64,000 bases of DNA, from positions 744,001 to 808,000 of the forward strand of contig BRON01000002.1 of NCBI GenBank assembly GCA_024345305.1. Direction: 5' to 3'. Positions within the stretch are counted from its first letter, which is position 1. Each line of letters opens with the position of its first letter. Below, in pieces: positions 34,657 to 47,589 of this stretch. Source of the stretch: Mrakia gelida. Lineage: Eukaryota; Basidiomycota; Tremellomycetes; Cystofilobasidiales; Mrakiaceae. A program made the position numbers and the translations under genes. The notes beneath the pieces were generated by a model that did not search any database, was not told the origin of the DNA, and was given only the letters and a program-made list of their open reading frames with translations.

Positions 34657-35035
34657 AGAAATTTGGTTGCAACAAGGAACGAGTTCGACATCGCGAAAGA
34701 GAGGAGACGGGCATCTTTTCGCTTCGACCCGAGCAGCTCAGTAATCAGAGCTGGGAAAACTCTTCGCTTTCGGAACTCAAATCTTTTGAGTGTCATCGCA
34801 TACATCTGAGAGTCGTTACAGCGATCGAGAGTCCGCCGTGGATCGAGTGTCGAGATCAAAGGGACGCGACGCGTCCACTCTTCAACGGCTGGCCGCGTCT
34901 GCTCGGAGGTCTCGCGCGGTCATTTTTTCTGTCCCGCAATATGTTTACGGAACAGGTCATCCATCGACTGAGAGAACGCGTGGAAAAGCCAGCACTCTCT
35001 CGCTCTAAGCTACGACGCGACGCGTTCACTCCAAA
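34657..35035. other. convergent spacer MFS 2/aldo-keto reductase
   Basis: About 380 bases between two convergent stop codons. It holds both 3' ends. No gene seen. Confidence 0.5.
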
Positions 35036-37206
35036 GGAGCGACCATCTGCTTCTTGACGAGCTCGGGATCCTTCTCGTTCGAGAAGAAGGGGTAGCCAAA
35101 ATCTTCACTCGCCTCGTTGTAACGCCTGTTGATGTTGATAGCGTCGAGCTTCTTCAAATCTTCAGGGGAGAAGGTGAAGACGCCGATGTTCTCCTGCGAC
35201 GGGGCGAAAACGCGAGTCAGCTCGAGGTTTCGCGGACGGAGCGAGGGGAAGGTTTCGAACGCACCTTGATCCTAGTAGGGTTGCTAGACTTGGGGATGAC
35301 AGCGAGATCGTGTCCGATTCCCCAGGAGAGGACAACCTGGGAGGTGGTCTTTCCGTACTTCTCCGCGAGCTCTTTGACGACGGGGTGGTCGACAATTCGT
35401 CCCTCCTTGGCGATCTTTCCAGCGTAGGTAGGGTTGAGGTTTCCTGTGGGATCGAAGACGGGCGAAGGTCAGTATCCAGCGAAAGGGGAAAAGGTGCGAG
35501 AAGGGAGGACGGACCGAAAGGAGAGTAGCTGCGAGGACGAGGAACGAGACGAGGGTCAGCACTTCGCTTCGTCGGAGCTCGAGGGATGGGAAGTCAAAAG
35601 TATTCACGCAGTAACCACGATACCTTTGGACTGCAACCACTTGACGTACTCGGTCTGCTGGAGGAAGGGGTGGATCTGCGAAAGGAAGATGAAGGTCAGC
35701 TCGCGTTGCCGCTTCGAGAGCATGACGACAAAAGACTCACCTCGAGCTGGATAGCATCAGGGATGTGCTTAGCAGTCTTGAGGATTTCCTCGACCTCGGA
35801 CTGGATCATGTTGGAGATTCCGATGTTTCGCACCTTGCCGGTGGCTGTGAAGAGAAGAGCGAGATCGAAGGTGAGCTCAAGGAAAGGGGTGCGCGAATCG
35901 ACGGCGAGGAAACTGAGCTCACCGAGGAGATCCTCCATAGCAGCCCAGGTCTGACCGAGAGTGACGCTCCTGTCGACGAGAGGGATTCCCTCAGGGGACT
36001 TGGGGGAAAGAGCACCTTTGTTGGGAAGCATGGGAGCAGGCTGAAGGGAAGAAAGGAGAAACAGACGCGTCAGTGAAGCCTCGACGTTGGCTGGGAGAAC
36101 GAGACGACAGAACGTACCCAGTGGATGAGGTAGAGATCGAGGCTGAAAGAAGAGGACAGAGGGTCAGAAAATAGGCTAAGAGGGAGGTGGGGAGCTCGAG
36201 AGATGGAGGGGAGATCAAACTCACTACTCGAGCTGAAGGTCCTTCAACGAGGTCTCGAGAGCCTTGGGAACCTCGCTAGGTCGGTGAGCGTTGTTCCAGA
36301 GCTTGGAAGTGATCCAAATGTCATCTCTGGACTTTCCAGACTCCTTCTGCCATCGCTTGATTCCGTTTCCGACCTGTCAACACGAACGAACGAAACGAAA
36401 CGAGGGGTCGAGGTCAGCCCTACGATCTCGAAGCTCACCGACGAGCGAAGGACCGGATAGGGAAGATGACTTACCTCAGCCTCGTTCTGGTAGATGAGAG
36501 CAGCGTCGATGTGGGTGTATCCAGACTCGAGAGCGACGACTGAGAAACAGGAGAGAGGGAGGAGGGTAGGGGAATCAGCCCGCGATCTCGATTTGAGCTC
36601 CACGTTTAGCAGCAAGAAGAGACGAGAAGAACGTACAGGTAGCCTCCTCGACCTCTAAATGAAGATGAAGAAACGATGGGGAAAAAAAATCCGAGTCAGC
36701 TCAAGGAGGATCTACGAAGAAGAAACGAGGGGATGCGAGGGTTGTCATGAACGGACCTCCGGGCTGAGGGAAAGGGAGGAAAGAGAAGGTTGGCACGGTC
36801 AGCGTTCACTTCAAAGCCGCGAAAAGAGCGTCAGGGAATGGAGTCTCACCTTAGCGAGCCATGTTCCCAATCCGAAGACGGGCATCTAGAACGAGGCAGC
36901 AGCGAGAGGAGGGGGGAGGGAAGTCAGCTTCGCTGTTTCGGTTCAACTCGCCTCCCTTCCTCCCTCCCCCAATCAGCAGGCGAGAACTGACCTCCTTCTG
37001 GGGGTAGAGGGAGTTGTGAAGCTTGAGACTGATGCCATCCAATGAAATCCAAAACAAGAGAAGGAAGTCAGCGAGCTGAAGTGCCAGCGCAAAGAGGGAC
37101 AGGCAAAGATGGGAGGAGGCCGCTCTCGATGCCGGCGACAGCCTTCTTTCTCTTTCTTTCCTGTAGAGGGAGAAGCGACTCACGTTCGTTTAGATGCGTC
37201 GGCCAT
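35036..37206 (-). CDS. aldo-keto reductase
   Basis: NAD(P)H-dependent carbonyl reductase with a TIM-barrel fold, of the xylose/aldehyde reductase type. It starts MADASKRTLKLHNSLYPQKE, then MPVFGLGTWLAK. A 7-nt exon (36757-36763) supplies P-G and the first base of Glu, followed by EVEEATFVALESGYTHIDAA. The catalytic tetrad is visible: Asp in HIDAALIYQNE, Tyr in the same segment, Lys in ITSKLWNN and His in YLIHWP. Further motifs are TWAAMEDLLATGKVRNIGIS, IQLEIHPFLQQTEYV, VTAYSPFGN and IPKSSNPTRIKENIG (cofactor-binding). It ends ELVKKQMVAPLE. At least ten exons. Complete and probably active. Its substrate is unknown; the two upstream exporters make a detoxification role conceivable. Confidence 0.93.
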
Positions 37207-37780
37207 TCTGAAGAGAGACTTGAAGGAAATGGTGAAAAGGTTGGGAAGTAGAGAGGTGAGAGGGAGAGGGTTGAGGGTTGGGGTTGAAAAGACGAGGGCA
37301 AGGGAGGGAGGCAGGCAGGAACCAAACCGGAGCAATTCCGGTCCGCCGTGGAAGTAAAATAATACTGAAAAGGGTCGAGGAGCGGTGAAAATCTTTGCGT
37401 CGAGCTCTCAAAGGCTGAAGATACGTTGAGAGCCAAAATACATGAGATCAAGCTCCTTTTCTTCAGCCTCTTCTGCTTGCTCACCCTCCCCTCTTCGCCT
37501 TGACGCGTTCAGCCAGATGTTCCCTCCCTCACAGACTTTCGAGGCTCTTTGGAAGTTACTAACAAAGTCAACTCATACCCAAATAAAGCTAGGAAAAGAA
37601 TAACACTCAAAGAAAGCAAAAACAGAGAAGAAAAACGTTCGACGCCCGCCTCCCTCCGCGTCGACCTCAACCTCACCTCCCTCCCTCCTCGCCATCTAGA
37701 TAGAATCGTCCCTTCTCTGCGTACACACACACACACATCGTTCCCTCTCTCTCTAAGCTTAGGAGTCCGTCCCAACCCGA
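37207..37780. other. spacer upstream of the aldo-keto reductase
   Basis: 573 bases between the GT90 stop and the reductase start, both on the minus strand. It includes a short (AC)n run near 37725-37738 and AT-richer sequence around 37560-37630. It should contain the reductase promoter. No gene seen. Confidence 0.45.
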
Positions 37781-40443
37781 TCAACCCATGAACGTTCTCG
37801 AGTCTCGGTCGTCCGCGTTCAGTCGTCCCCACTCGATCGCCAGTCGGTAGACGCTGAGAAAAGGAAGGGCGAGGTGAAGTCAGTTTGGGGATTCGAACGA
37901 AAGGAAGAGGAGGTTCGGAAGAGAAGAGAGGGAGGGAGAGCGCAAGACTCACTAAACCTCCATATCGATCTTCCTTCCGTGGGTCATCTTCCACTTCCTT
38001 CCCTCGGACGCGATCTTTCGAAGCTCCCAGTCGTCGTAAGGAGCGTGGGTGTGGGTTCCGTTGACGGAGGCGGTCATCTCGGGGGTGGGACCGGAGAAGT
38101 AGGCGTGGACCTGGTGGGCGAAAGTAAAGGAAAGGGAGAGGAGAACGCGTGAGTCGGACGAGCGAAGGAGGGAGGAGGGAAGGAGGGAGACGAACGTTGT
38201 AGATCTCCTGGTAGTTGGCCGAGATGGGGATGAAGTGAAGCCTGCGAAGCGAGCGAGCGAAGAAGAAGAGGAAGGTCAGTCGAGCTTTGAGGCGAGTCGA
38301 GTCGGAAAGAAGAGAGGGAGAAACGAGACTCACCAAGGCTGAATCCAATCCGAGAAGAACTCCCTGTACACCGTCGTCTTCAACACGGCACTCTCACTCA
38401 TCAACAGCGAGAACAACCTGGCCGAGTAGCCCATTCCGTCGATATCGATGAGGTACTTGTGTCTCCAGTTCTCTCCGAGAGGCACAGGGTCGGCGAATCG
38501 ATGATCCTTCCTCATTCCGTCGCATCCTCCAGGGTACTGAGTGCATCCGACGGCCTTGACGAAAGCGATGTCCATCATCTTGTCGTTGAGGTCCTTCATC
38601 GGGACGGCTCCTTCGACGTAGTTCTTGGACGTAGGGGGGTCGGCGAAGACGACGGTTCGGTTGTTCTCTGAGAGGTCCGAGGTCATTCGGATGAGACTGA
38701 CGAACGAACGAGAGAGAGAACGAGGGACGCGTTAGATGCGATTCGAACGAAGAAGAAGAGAGAGAGACAGATGTAGACTCACCGATGTCGCTGGTACCTA
38801 GCCAAAGCTCCAGGAGGGGAAGATCCTCCTCCAGTCGTCGCTCCTCGCCAGTAGACCTTGTTCGTCTTCTTCTCCCAGGCCGTCTCCATATCGTCGACCT
38901 CCTTGATCCTCATGTTGACCGGGTCCCATCCGTACGTGTAACGCTTGGTCGACGAGAAGTAGTAATGACTAGGGATGAGGATATCGCTGAATCCGAGTCC
39001 CTTGGCTGGCGAGAACATCGGGTAGAGAGCGTGGATCGTCCTCCAATCCGAGAAGAAGTGTCCCTGATCCATGTGAGCCCAAGGGTGGTCGCAGTAGTTG
39101 TAGCGATCGTCGACACCGACGGGGAAGACGAAGTCCTCGTTCTCGGCTTTCTGAGCGACTCCGGCGACGGCGAGGTGGTTGATGGGGACTTGACCTTGTC
39201 GGAGAGGGTTTCGAACGGATCCGAAGAGACGACGAGCTTGCGAGTTGGGAGGACAGGTTCGTCGGAAGGCTTCCCAGACGGATCCTCCATCTCCTCGCCA
39301 ATCGGGGATGAACTCTCCTCCGAGGACGGCTTCGATACCCTCTGCGAAAGAGAAGACGAAGACGAGAGCGAGAGGTCAGCGAACGAGCGAGGCGACTAGG
39401 AAAGGAGAGATAAGACGATGAACGAACTAGACGAGTCTACGGTGAGGTTGGAGAACATGTTCTGCTCCCAGGGGACGAGAATCCTTCCCTCGGCCTTCTC
39501 GTTGATAGGGAAATCCATGTCGGGGAGACGGTCTGGGAAACAAGGAACGAAGGAACGAAAAGGTCAGCTTCGAGCTCTCCTCCTTCCTTCGCGCATCTCG
39601 CTCCCATTCCTCGACTGCCAGAAACTCACCTTGGAACTTCTCCAGCATGACTCGGAAACCCTTCGCTCGAGCTCCGACCTCAGCATCGTCGAAACCAGTG
39701 TTGACGTCGATGGTCCTGGTCTTTCCGTCCTCTACCCTGACGAGATCGACGGAGGGGAGAAGTCCGACCTGAACTGAACGACGTCGAATCTCCTTTCCGC
39801 TGAGGAGCCAGAACGGTCGGAGGTCCTCGATGAGTTGGTCGTATTCGTCGATGATGACGACGTCGTTGTCGATGGCGAACTTGTACCATTCTGAGGAGGA
39901 GGGAGAGGGAAGGAAGGAGAGAGGTTGAGGAACGAGCTCGAGAGAGGAAGGGACGAGTCGAGGTTGGCTCTGCTTCGGCTGCTGCTCCTAGGACTCACCG
40001 TCGAATCCGATAGGAGGTGCTCGGCCGTATCGTCGCTTGTCTGTAGGAGTTCATCATAAGAAGCAAAAGGTCAGCATGAACCGAAGGAAGAAAAGGAGAG
40101 TAGGGAGGGAAGGAAGCGTCGAGCTCGCGGCTAGAACAAAGGCGAGAGGAAGGGTGTACTCACATTCCCTAGTAGCTTCGCTGAGCGACTTTGACTGACT
40201 TGCAATCATGGCCTCGAACTTGTCCTCTGCGTCCTTCATGAGTTGAGGGATGGGGTGGACGATGGGCTGTCGAGCTGAGGAGTAGAAGTATCGGAACGTC
40301 GCCTTGGGAACTTTGAGGTGACCAGATCGATGGAGGAGAGATCCAGAAGAGAGGAAGAGAACGAGTCCGACGAGAACGAGGAAGTACGTTCGAGCACGAG
40401 AAGGGGCGACGGGTGCCTTGGGTTTCATCGTGCGAGGAGCCAT
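37781..40443 (-). CDS. CAP10-like glycosyltransferase, family GT90
   Basis: Type II membrane protein of the secretory pathway. The short N-terminal cytosolic part (MAPRTMKPKAPVAPSRAR) is followed by the signal anchor TYFLVLVGLVLFLSSGSLL. The lumenal catalytic region includes FRYFYSSARQP, the stretch FAIDNDVVIIDEYDQLIEDL, FWLLSGKEIRRRS, NMFSNLTV, and the CAP10/GT90 core: DQGHFFSDWRTIHALYPMFS, ILIPSHYYFSSTKRY, WEKKTNKVYWRGATTGG, HKYLIDIDGMGYSARLFSLL, SVVLKT-like SAVLKTTVYREFF and SDWIQPW. It ends DRDSRTFMG. In Cryptococcus the founder CAP10 is needed for capsule, and some relatives transfer xylose; the donor here is not known. Around ten exons. Divergent from SMC4. Confidence 0.9.
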
Positions 40444-40932
40444 CTTGAAAGGAAGGCGAGGGGAGAGGAAAGAAGGGAAGGAGAGCGAGCCGAAGAAGGT
40501 TGAGGAGGAGGAGGGCACGAAGGCCAGCGATGGAAGGAGGGGAAGGCGGCTTTTTGGGAGGGAAAGGTGGTAGATGGGAGGAGGTGGTGGAGATGAGAAG
40601 AGGGAGAGGGAGTGGCCAGCTGAAGTGGCGAAGTGGGAGGGAGGGTGGCCGTTAAAGAGAAGGTGAACACGAAAGGGAGAGAGCTCGACCATGGTTTCAG
40701 CCTAGGCTGGAAACGAAACAGACTCCGCTTCTACCTTCGGAGGATTTTCAAGAGCTTCCTCGAGGGCAAGATTTCGATATCCTATGTTGAGTCTATTCTT
40801 CAGATTTTTGGAGAAAAACGGGAATAAACCTGTTGGGTCGCGAAGGAGGTCGCGTCCTCGAACTCGTCGACGTTCGAGCTCGCGCTTTCAAAACACAACG
40901 TCGACCTCCCTCCCCCTCCCTTTCGTACAAGG
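40444..40932. promoter_or_regulatory. divergent promoter GT90/SMC4
   Basis: 489 bases between divergent start codons. Nearer GT90 the plus strand is purine-rich; the SMC4 side ends in a C/T-rich leader. The AT-richest part is 40720-40830. No gene seen and no firm site identified. Confidence 0.4.
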
Positions 40933-43900
40933 ATGCCTCCCCGCAAGAAGGCAGCTCAACTCCCTGAGTCACCATCCTCATCAGCAGCATCCTCCCCACC
41001 CGCCGCTACCAAACCCAAGCCTAGATCCACGAGGAGGAAGGTCGTTCAGTCCGAGGAGGAGGAGGAGGAGGAGGAAGAGGTCGAAGCTCCTTCGCCTCCC
41101 CCTGCTGCCAAACCTTCGAAGGCGAAAGGGAAGGCGAAAGCAGCCCCTGTCGTCGAGGAAGCTGAGCCTGCTAGGAGGAGGAGTGGAAGGACCTCAGGGA
41201 AGGGAGTCGAGGAAGTCCAGCAACCCTCACCTCCCACGTCCATTGGAAGGAAGTCAGCTCGATCCTCAGTCGCCAAAGCAGCTCCTCCCCCACCTCCAGC
41301 TCCGGAACCAGTAGAGCAGGACGACGATGATGCTATGGAGGAGGACGAAGCCGATTCGCTTCTTGCAGATGATACCGTCGAGGATGCTGTAGCTGCAGAG
41401 GAAGAGGAGGAGGTGGAGGATGACGAGGAGGAGGGGGAAGGAGCCGACGACATGGACGAAGACGAGGCTGCTCCTGCTCAAGAACCAGCTCAACCCATCC
41501 CAGCATCTCCCCAGCCTCAACCTACATCCCCAGCTCAACCAACTGTTCCAGCAGACGTCTCAACCTCGACAGCCTCAGCGTCCCAACCACCGTCAACACC
41601 AGCTCGACCTCCTTCCTCCCAGCCCATCAACGCTCCTCACCCTCCTCCTCCTCCACCAGCCCCCGAGCCTCAAGGCCCTCAGAAACGTCTCATCATCCAT
41701 AAGATGGTCCTCGAGAACTTCAAGTCCTACGCTGGAAGGCAAGAGATCGGTCCCTTCCACAAGGTGCGTCCTCCTCCTCCCTTCTTCGAAGGTCGAGCTC
41801 GCGTCCGAGCTTCCCTTCCCTTTCCTTTCTCAGCCGCTTCCTTCCTTGCTGACCCTAATCTGCGTTCTGGTTCGCTTCGACAGTCCTTCTCCGCCATCGT
41901 CGGACCCAACGGATCCGGAAAGTCCAACACCATCGACGCTCTCCTCTTCGTCTTCGGATACCGAGCTTCAAAGATGAGGCAAGGAAAGCTCTCCGAGCTC
42001 ATCCACAACTCGGAAGCCTTCCCTGACCTCGGATACTGCAAGGTCGAGGTTTGGTTCAAGGAGATCATCGATCTGGTGAGTCTCGGCTACCCTCTTCTTG
42101 CCATCGCGAGCTGGTGATAGGAGATGGGGAGCTGTCAGGAAGGGAGGAAGGAGGGCGAGAGCTTGAGCTGACCTTCAGGCGCGTGTTTCGTTTTCGTTTC
42201 CTTTCTTCTTCTAGCCCGGACCCGACGCATTCAAGAACGTTCCCAACTCGTCCCTCATCGTCGCTCGAACAGCTTACAGGGACAACAAGTCCAAGTACAC
42301 CATCAACGAGCGAACGAGCAACTACACCGAGGTCACGACGCTGCTCAAGGGTCGTGGAATCGATCTCACCCACAAGAGGTTCCTGATTCTTCAGGTAAGC
42401 TGCCAACCTCCTTCTCTCCTCCTTTTCCACTCCGCTATCCCTTTCAAAGGTGGCTCGCTGACTCGTGGTTTGTCTTTTCGCGTCGCTTCTGATCGCAGGG
42501 AGAGGTCGAGTCCATCGCTCAGATGAAACCCAAGGCGACGAACGAGCACGAGGAAGGACTTCTCGAGTACCTCGAGGACATCATCGGAACGTCCAAGTAC
42601 AAGACTCCGATTGAAGAGGCTCTGGTCGAGGTCGACGGGTTGAACGAGGTGATGGGAGAGAAGAAGGGGAGGTTGGGAATCGTTGTGAGGGAGTTGAACG
42701 GTTTGAAGGTTCGTCTCGCCTTGTCTCGTCGTTCCTATCATCCCTGAGCTTCGGAGGTGGAGAAGCTGACGTGCATCCTCTCTCTCGTGTCTGTTTCGGT
42801 GACCTCAGTCGAGGAAGAAGGAAGCCGAGGACTACCTTCGAGATCAGAACGAGCTCGCTCGTCGTCAATCCGCTCTTTACCAGTACCACATCTTCGTTCT
42901 TCGACGAAACATCGATATCACCGAGCAGACTATGGTACGTCTATTACATACCTCTCATGTGACTCCTTCGACCTCATCCTTACTGACGAAACCTCACCCT
43001 CCTCGCTCAAACAGGAACAAGCTCGACAAGAACTCGATGCGGAGAAGGACGCCAACAAGGGAAACCTCGCCGAGATCGACGCTCTCACTGCTTCCTACAA
43101 CGAGCAGAACGAGATCTTCCAGGTTCGTGCATCTCCACTCCTCCTCCTGTCTTCGAACCTCGAGTCGAACTGACGTCTCATTGTTCCTTCCTCCAGGACG
43201 TCAAGAGGAAGACCGAGACGATCATGAAGGAGCTCGCCGTTCAGGAGAAGAAGCAAGTTCAACTCGAGGAGAAGAAGAAGCACGGAGTCAACCAGCAGAA
43301 GAAGCTCAAGAAGTCGATCAGCGAGGTGAGCAGCTCCCTTCCTCTGGTTTTCCCTCCTTCGGTTCGACGCGACTGACTCGATGTGCCTCTTTGTTCGTTT
43401 TGCAGGACACTCATGCTCGTTCGAGCGCTCTCTCCTGGGTCGAGAATCACGAGGAGACCATCGGCAAGACGAGGAAAGAACTCGATCGACTGGACACCAA
43501 GCTCGCTGGAGAGGAGAGGGAGTTCGAGGAAATTCGAGATGGATTGAAGGGTTCGTCCTCTCTTCCCCTTCGTCGCCGCCGTTCTTCTTCTTCTCTCCAC
43601 CGCTAAACTCTTCTCTTCCACACCTTTGCCCGGACCTCATAGACAAGACCGCCGAGTTCTCCAACCAGATCGAGATCAAACAGCAGGAGCTCGAGCCTTG
43701 GACGGCCAAGATCAGCGAGAAGCAGGCTGGAGTCGACGTCGCTTCGAGTGAACGGGATCTGCTCGTCGAGAAGGCTTCGGGGATGAGGGAGGCTATCGTC
43801 GAGGCTGAGTCGGCTTTGGCGAAGCTCAAGGGTGGAGGACAGGACAAGGTTCGTTCGAGCCTTCTTTCGCTTCGTCTCGTTCCGTTCGCGTCGAGCTGAA

Positions 43901-46900
43901 TCTCTTCGTCTCGCTTCTCCTTCGCTTTTGCTCGAATGTAGGTCGAAGCTCTCGAGGCTCTCGTTCAGGAGAAGAAGGACCTCGAGAAGCAGCTCGTTGC
44001 GGCTGAGAAGAAGATCGCTGTTCGTTCTCCTCCCGCTCTCTCTCTCTTCTCTCCCTCGTCGACTTCGAACTTGAGAGCTTACCCCTCCTTTCACCGTACC
44101 TTTCGCAGTCTCTCGGTAGCAAAGGAGAGGAGCTCCGAGTCAAGGCTTCTTCCTCTCGTCAGAAGGCCGACGAGGCGAAGGCTTCCCTCGCTGCCAGCAA
44201 GGGAGAGGACGCGATGCTCTCTGGTCTCAAGAAGCTCTCGGAGATGGGTCGACTTACTGGATTCCACGTGAGTCACTCGTCCTTCCAGCTGTCCTTTGGC
44301 TCCTGTCTTCGTCTCCCTACTTCTCCTTGCTGACCCTAGTCTCTTCACCCCTCGCTCGTTCGCGTCGCTCACAGGGACGTCTCGGAGACCTCGGAGTTAT
44401 CGACGACAAGTACGACGTCGCCGTCACCACCGCTTGTGGAGGATCTCTCAACTCGCTCGTCACGGACAACATCGAGCAAGGTCAAGCCGTCATCGAGCAC
44501 CTTCGTCGAACAGGAGGTCGAGCCAACATCTTCGTTCTCGACAAGCTCCCCAACAAGGATCTCGGTCAACTCGAAACTCCAGAGAACGTCCCTCGTCTCT
44601 TCGACCTCATCAAGCCCAAGCACGGTCGATTCGCCACAGCCTTCTTCAAAGCCACCGGAAACACCCTCGTCGCCGACTCGCTCGAGCAAGCCAACCGAAT
44701 CGCCTACGGCAAGAAGCGATGGAGAGTCGTCACCCTCGGAGGAGATCTCATCGACGTCTCGGGAGCCATGAGCGGAGGAGGAACTCGAGTCCAGAAGGGA
44801 GGGATGAGCTCCAAGTTCGCGGCCGACAGGGTCGAGCCTCAGGTCATCGCCAAGTACGAGAAGGAGAGCGTCGATGCTCAGCAGGAACTCGTCTCGTTCC
44901 AGGGAGACAAGAGGACGTTGGAGACCGAGCTCGCTGCGATTCAGAAGAGGATCCCTCAGGTCGAGATCGCCATCACCAAGATCGAACTCGACGTTCAGAA
45001 CGGTCAGAAGAGGGTCGCGGAGGCTGAGCGACGCGTTACGGAGCTCAAGTGAGTTGATCTCGTCGTCTCTTCGGCTTCGGCTGCTTCGAAGAAGGCATCT
45101 GCTGACTTGCTGCCTCCTCTTTCTTCGTTTCCCCGCGTCGTTCAGGTCCCAGAGCAAGCCCAACGCCGACGACGAGAAGAGGATCGCCGCTCTCGACAAG
45201 GACATCGCCGCTCTCACCAAGGACGTCGACAAGCTTCACCAGAAGTCCTCCGGAATCGAGGAAGCCATCAAGGACCTCCAGAACAAGATCCTCGAAGTCG
45301 GAGGAGTCAGACTTCGTTCTCAGAAGTCCAAGGTCGACGGAACCAAGCAGATGATCGATCTCGCCAACGACAAGATCACCAAAGCCGAGGTCGAGCAAAC
45401 CAAGGCTAGGAAGGACTCGGAGAAGGCGGAGAAGGCTATCGTCTCCAACACTGCGAAGCTGGAGGAGATCGACGAGCAGCTCGAGGCTCACGCGAGCGAT
45501 CTGGCGACCTGCACGGAGGATCTGGAGCTCGTGAGGTCGACGTTGGAGGCTGCTCAGCACGGGAAGGAAGATCTCGAGGAGGATCTGATGGCGAGGAAGA
45601 CGGAGTTGGATGAGAAGCAGCACTCGATTAACACGTTCAGGGCTAGGGAGGTGAGTTCTTCGAATTCGACTCGGGAGTTTAGACGCGTCGAGTTCGTTCG
45701 AAGAAGCTGACCTCTCCCTTCCTGTCTCCTTCGACTCTTAACAGCTCGAGCTCACTCAGAAGATCACCGAGAACCAGAAGATCCAGAAGGACAGTCAGCA
45801 CAAGTTCGACCACTGGACCGCGCGACATGGAGAGCTCGAGCTCCAGTACATCGAGTGAGTTGGAACGCGTCGCCTCATCCCTCTTCTTCTCTTCGTGAAC
45901 TGACCGCGACTCTATTCTTTCACTCTCGCTTCCAGGGAAGACGACGAGGAACCTGTCGTTGCCAAACCCGAGCTCGATCAAGACGGAAATCCGGTCGAGG
46001 TCGATCCTGAAGCCGCCGCCGTCGCTGCAGCTGCCGTCCAGAACAAGCAGTCTCACATCGAGCTCGAGATCTTCTCGGAGGAGGAACTGGAGTCCATGAA
46101 CCGAGACGTTCTGACTGCCGATGTCGCCAACCTCGAGGGTGAGTCCATTCGGATCCCTCTCGCTCTCTGCTCTTCGAGCGAACGAACGAGGAGCTGATTG
46201 TCCTTCTCTCTTCTCTTTCCCCTCCCCTTCAGAGCGAGTCAACAAGTCGAAACCCAACATGGCCGTCCTCGCCGAGTACAGGAAACGTCAAGCCGAGTTC
46301 GACGAGCGTCAATCCGACCTCGATCTCGTCACCGCCAACCGAGACAGCGGGAAGAAACGATACGACGACCTTCGACAGACGCGTCACTTCGAGTTCATGG
46401 CTGGGTTCAACGCCATCTCTTCCAAGCTCAAGGAGATGTACCAGGTGAGTGATTGACGTGTTCTATATACTATCGAGTCGTAGAAGTGATGCTGATTTGC
46501 CGCGTTGGTCGGTTTCGCAGCTCATCACCCTGGGAGGTCTCGCCGAACTCGAGCTCGTCGACAGTTTGGATCCGTTCTCGGAGGGAATCATCTTCAGTGT
46601 CATGCCTCCTAAGAAGAGTTGGAAGAACATCTCTAACTTGTCTGGTGGAGAGAAGGTGAGTCGCTCAGTTTCATGATCTCGTTCTTCCTTCGCGAAGCTG
46701 ATCTCGTCTCGTCTCGCTCGTTCCTCAGACTTTGAGTTCCCTCGCCCTCGTCTTCGCCCTTCACGTCTTCAAGGTTTGTTTCCTCCTTATGCCGAGCTGC
46801 GTGACCCATCGCTGACTGTCCACCTCTTTGCAGCCCACTCCCCTCTACTTCATGGACGAGATCGACGCTGGTAAGTAGACCTTGACCTCCGCTCGTCTCT

Positions 46901-47273
46901 CGTTCGACGCTAACCCCTCTTCTTCCTCCAGCCCTCGACTTTAGGAACGTCAGTATTATCGCCAACTATATTCGGGAGCGGGTGAGTCCTCTTTTCATCT
47001 TCCAACCTCAGGAGGAGACCCTCTCTGATTCTTTGCTCGTTCTCTCTCCCTCAGACCAAATCCGCTCAGTTCATCATCATCTCTCTTCGTTCGGATATGT
47101 TCGAGCTCTCGTGAGTCAACAAGTCTCCACTCACACCTCTCTCCGTCCTCTCTTCTGACCTCGCTCCCTCTCGAACTCGCAGGCATCGTCTCGTCGGAAT
47201 CTACAAGACCAACAACGCGACCAAGTCCATCTCCATCGACAACTCGGCTCTCGTTCCTGCTACCCGTTCTTAG
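40933..47273 (+). CDS. SMC4: condensin ATPase subunit SMC4
   Basis: Large nuclear ATPase that pairs with SMC2 in condensin to compact mitotic chromosomes. The 270-residue N-terminal extension is Pro-rich and acidic (a run of Glu after VVQSE). The head starts RLIIHKMVLENFKSYAGRQE, with Walker A GPNGSGKSNTIDALLFVFG and the family segment MRQGKLSELIHNS. After ILQGEVESIAQMKPKA comes a long coiled coil. The hinge starts GRLGDLGVIDDKYDVAVTTA and includes NIFVLDKLPNKDLG; a second coiled coil follows. The C-terminal head has signature LSGGEKTLSSLALVFALHVF, Walker B PLYFMDEIDAALDFRNVSI and the H-loop region FIIISLRSDMFEL. It ends NSALVPATRS. About 20 introns, all with GT...CTGAC...AG signals. Complete. 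SMC4 rather than SMC2 is chosen on the N-terminal extension and the Walker-A flanks. Confidence 0.96.
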
Positions 47274-47589
47274 ACCTCTCGATTTCTCGGTATATACCAT
47301 TTCATATCACTGGCTCGCTTGGTTCCGCTCTCTTCGTCTTCGCTTTTTCACTCTTTACTTTCTCGCTTCTCTCTTCTGGATCTCATGCTGGATTTGCTCT
47401 TCTTCGTCGCGTCGAGCGAAACTCATAACGCGTCGAGGTAAAAGGACTTCTCATCTCACCTGAGGCTTCCATAGGCTTCCACGCAGGCTTCCACCTAGAG
47501 CTGTGCACCTTCGCTGTTTCTATAAACGGAAGCAAAGGGCTACCCCTCGAAACAGGAGATGCCGTCGTTTTCTTCCTTCGACCGCCACC
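47274..47589. promoter_or_regulatory. methyltransferase promoter: GGCTTCCA x3 and TATA box
   Basis: The SMC4 terminator is followed by a recognisable promoter. Three direct copies of GGCTTCCA lie at 47464-47471, 47474-47481 and 47486-47493, starting 10 and 12 bases apart, about one helical turn. TATAAA at 47521-47526 lies 28 bases after the last copy and about 64 bases before the ATG at 47590. This is the clearest TATA arrangement I saw in the window. Confidence 0.55.

Noticed and set aside
37725..37738. Microsatellite of interest
   Set aside because: An ordinary short (AC)n run, similar to the (CT)n runs near 30462 and 56320.
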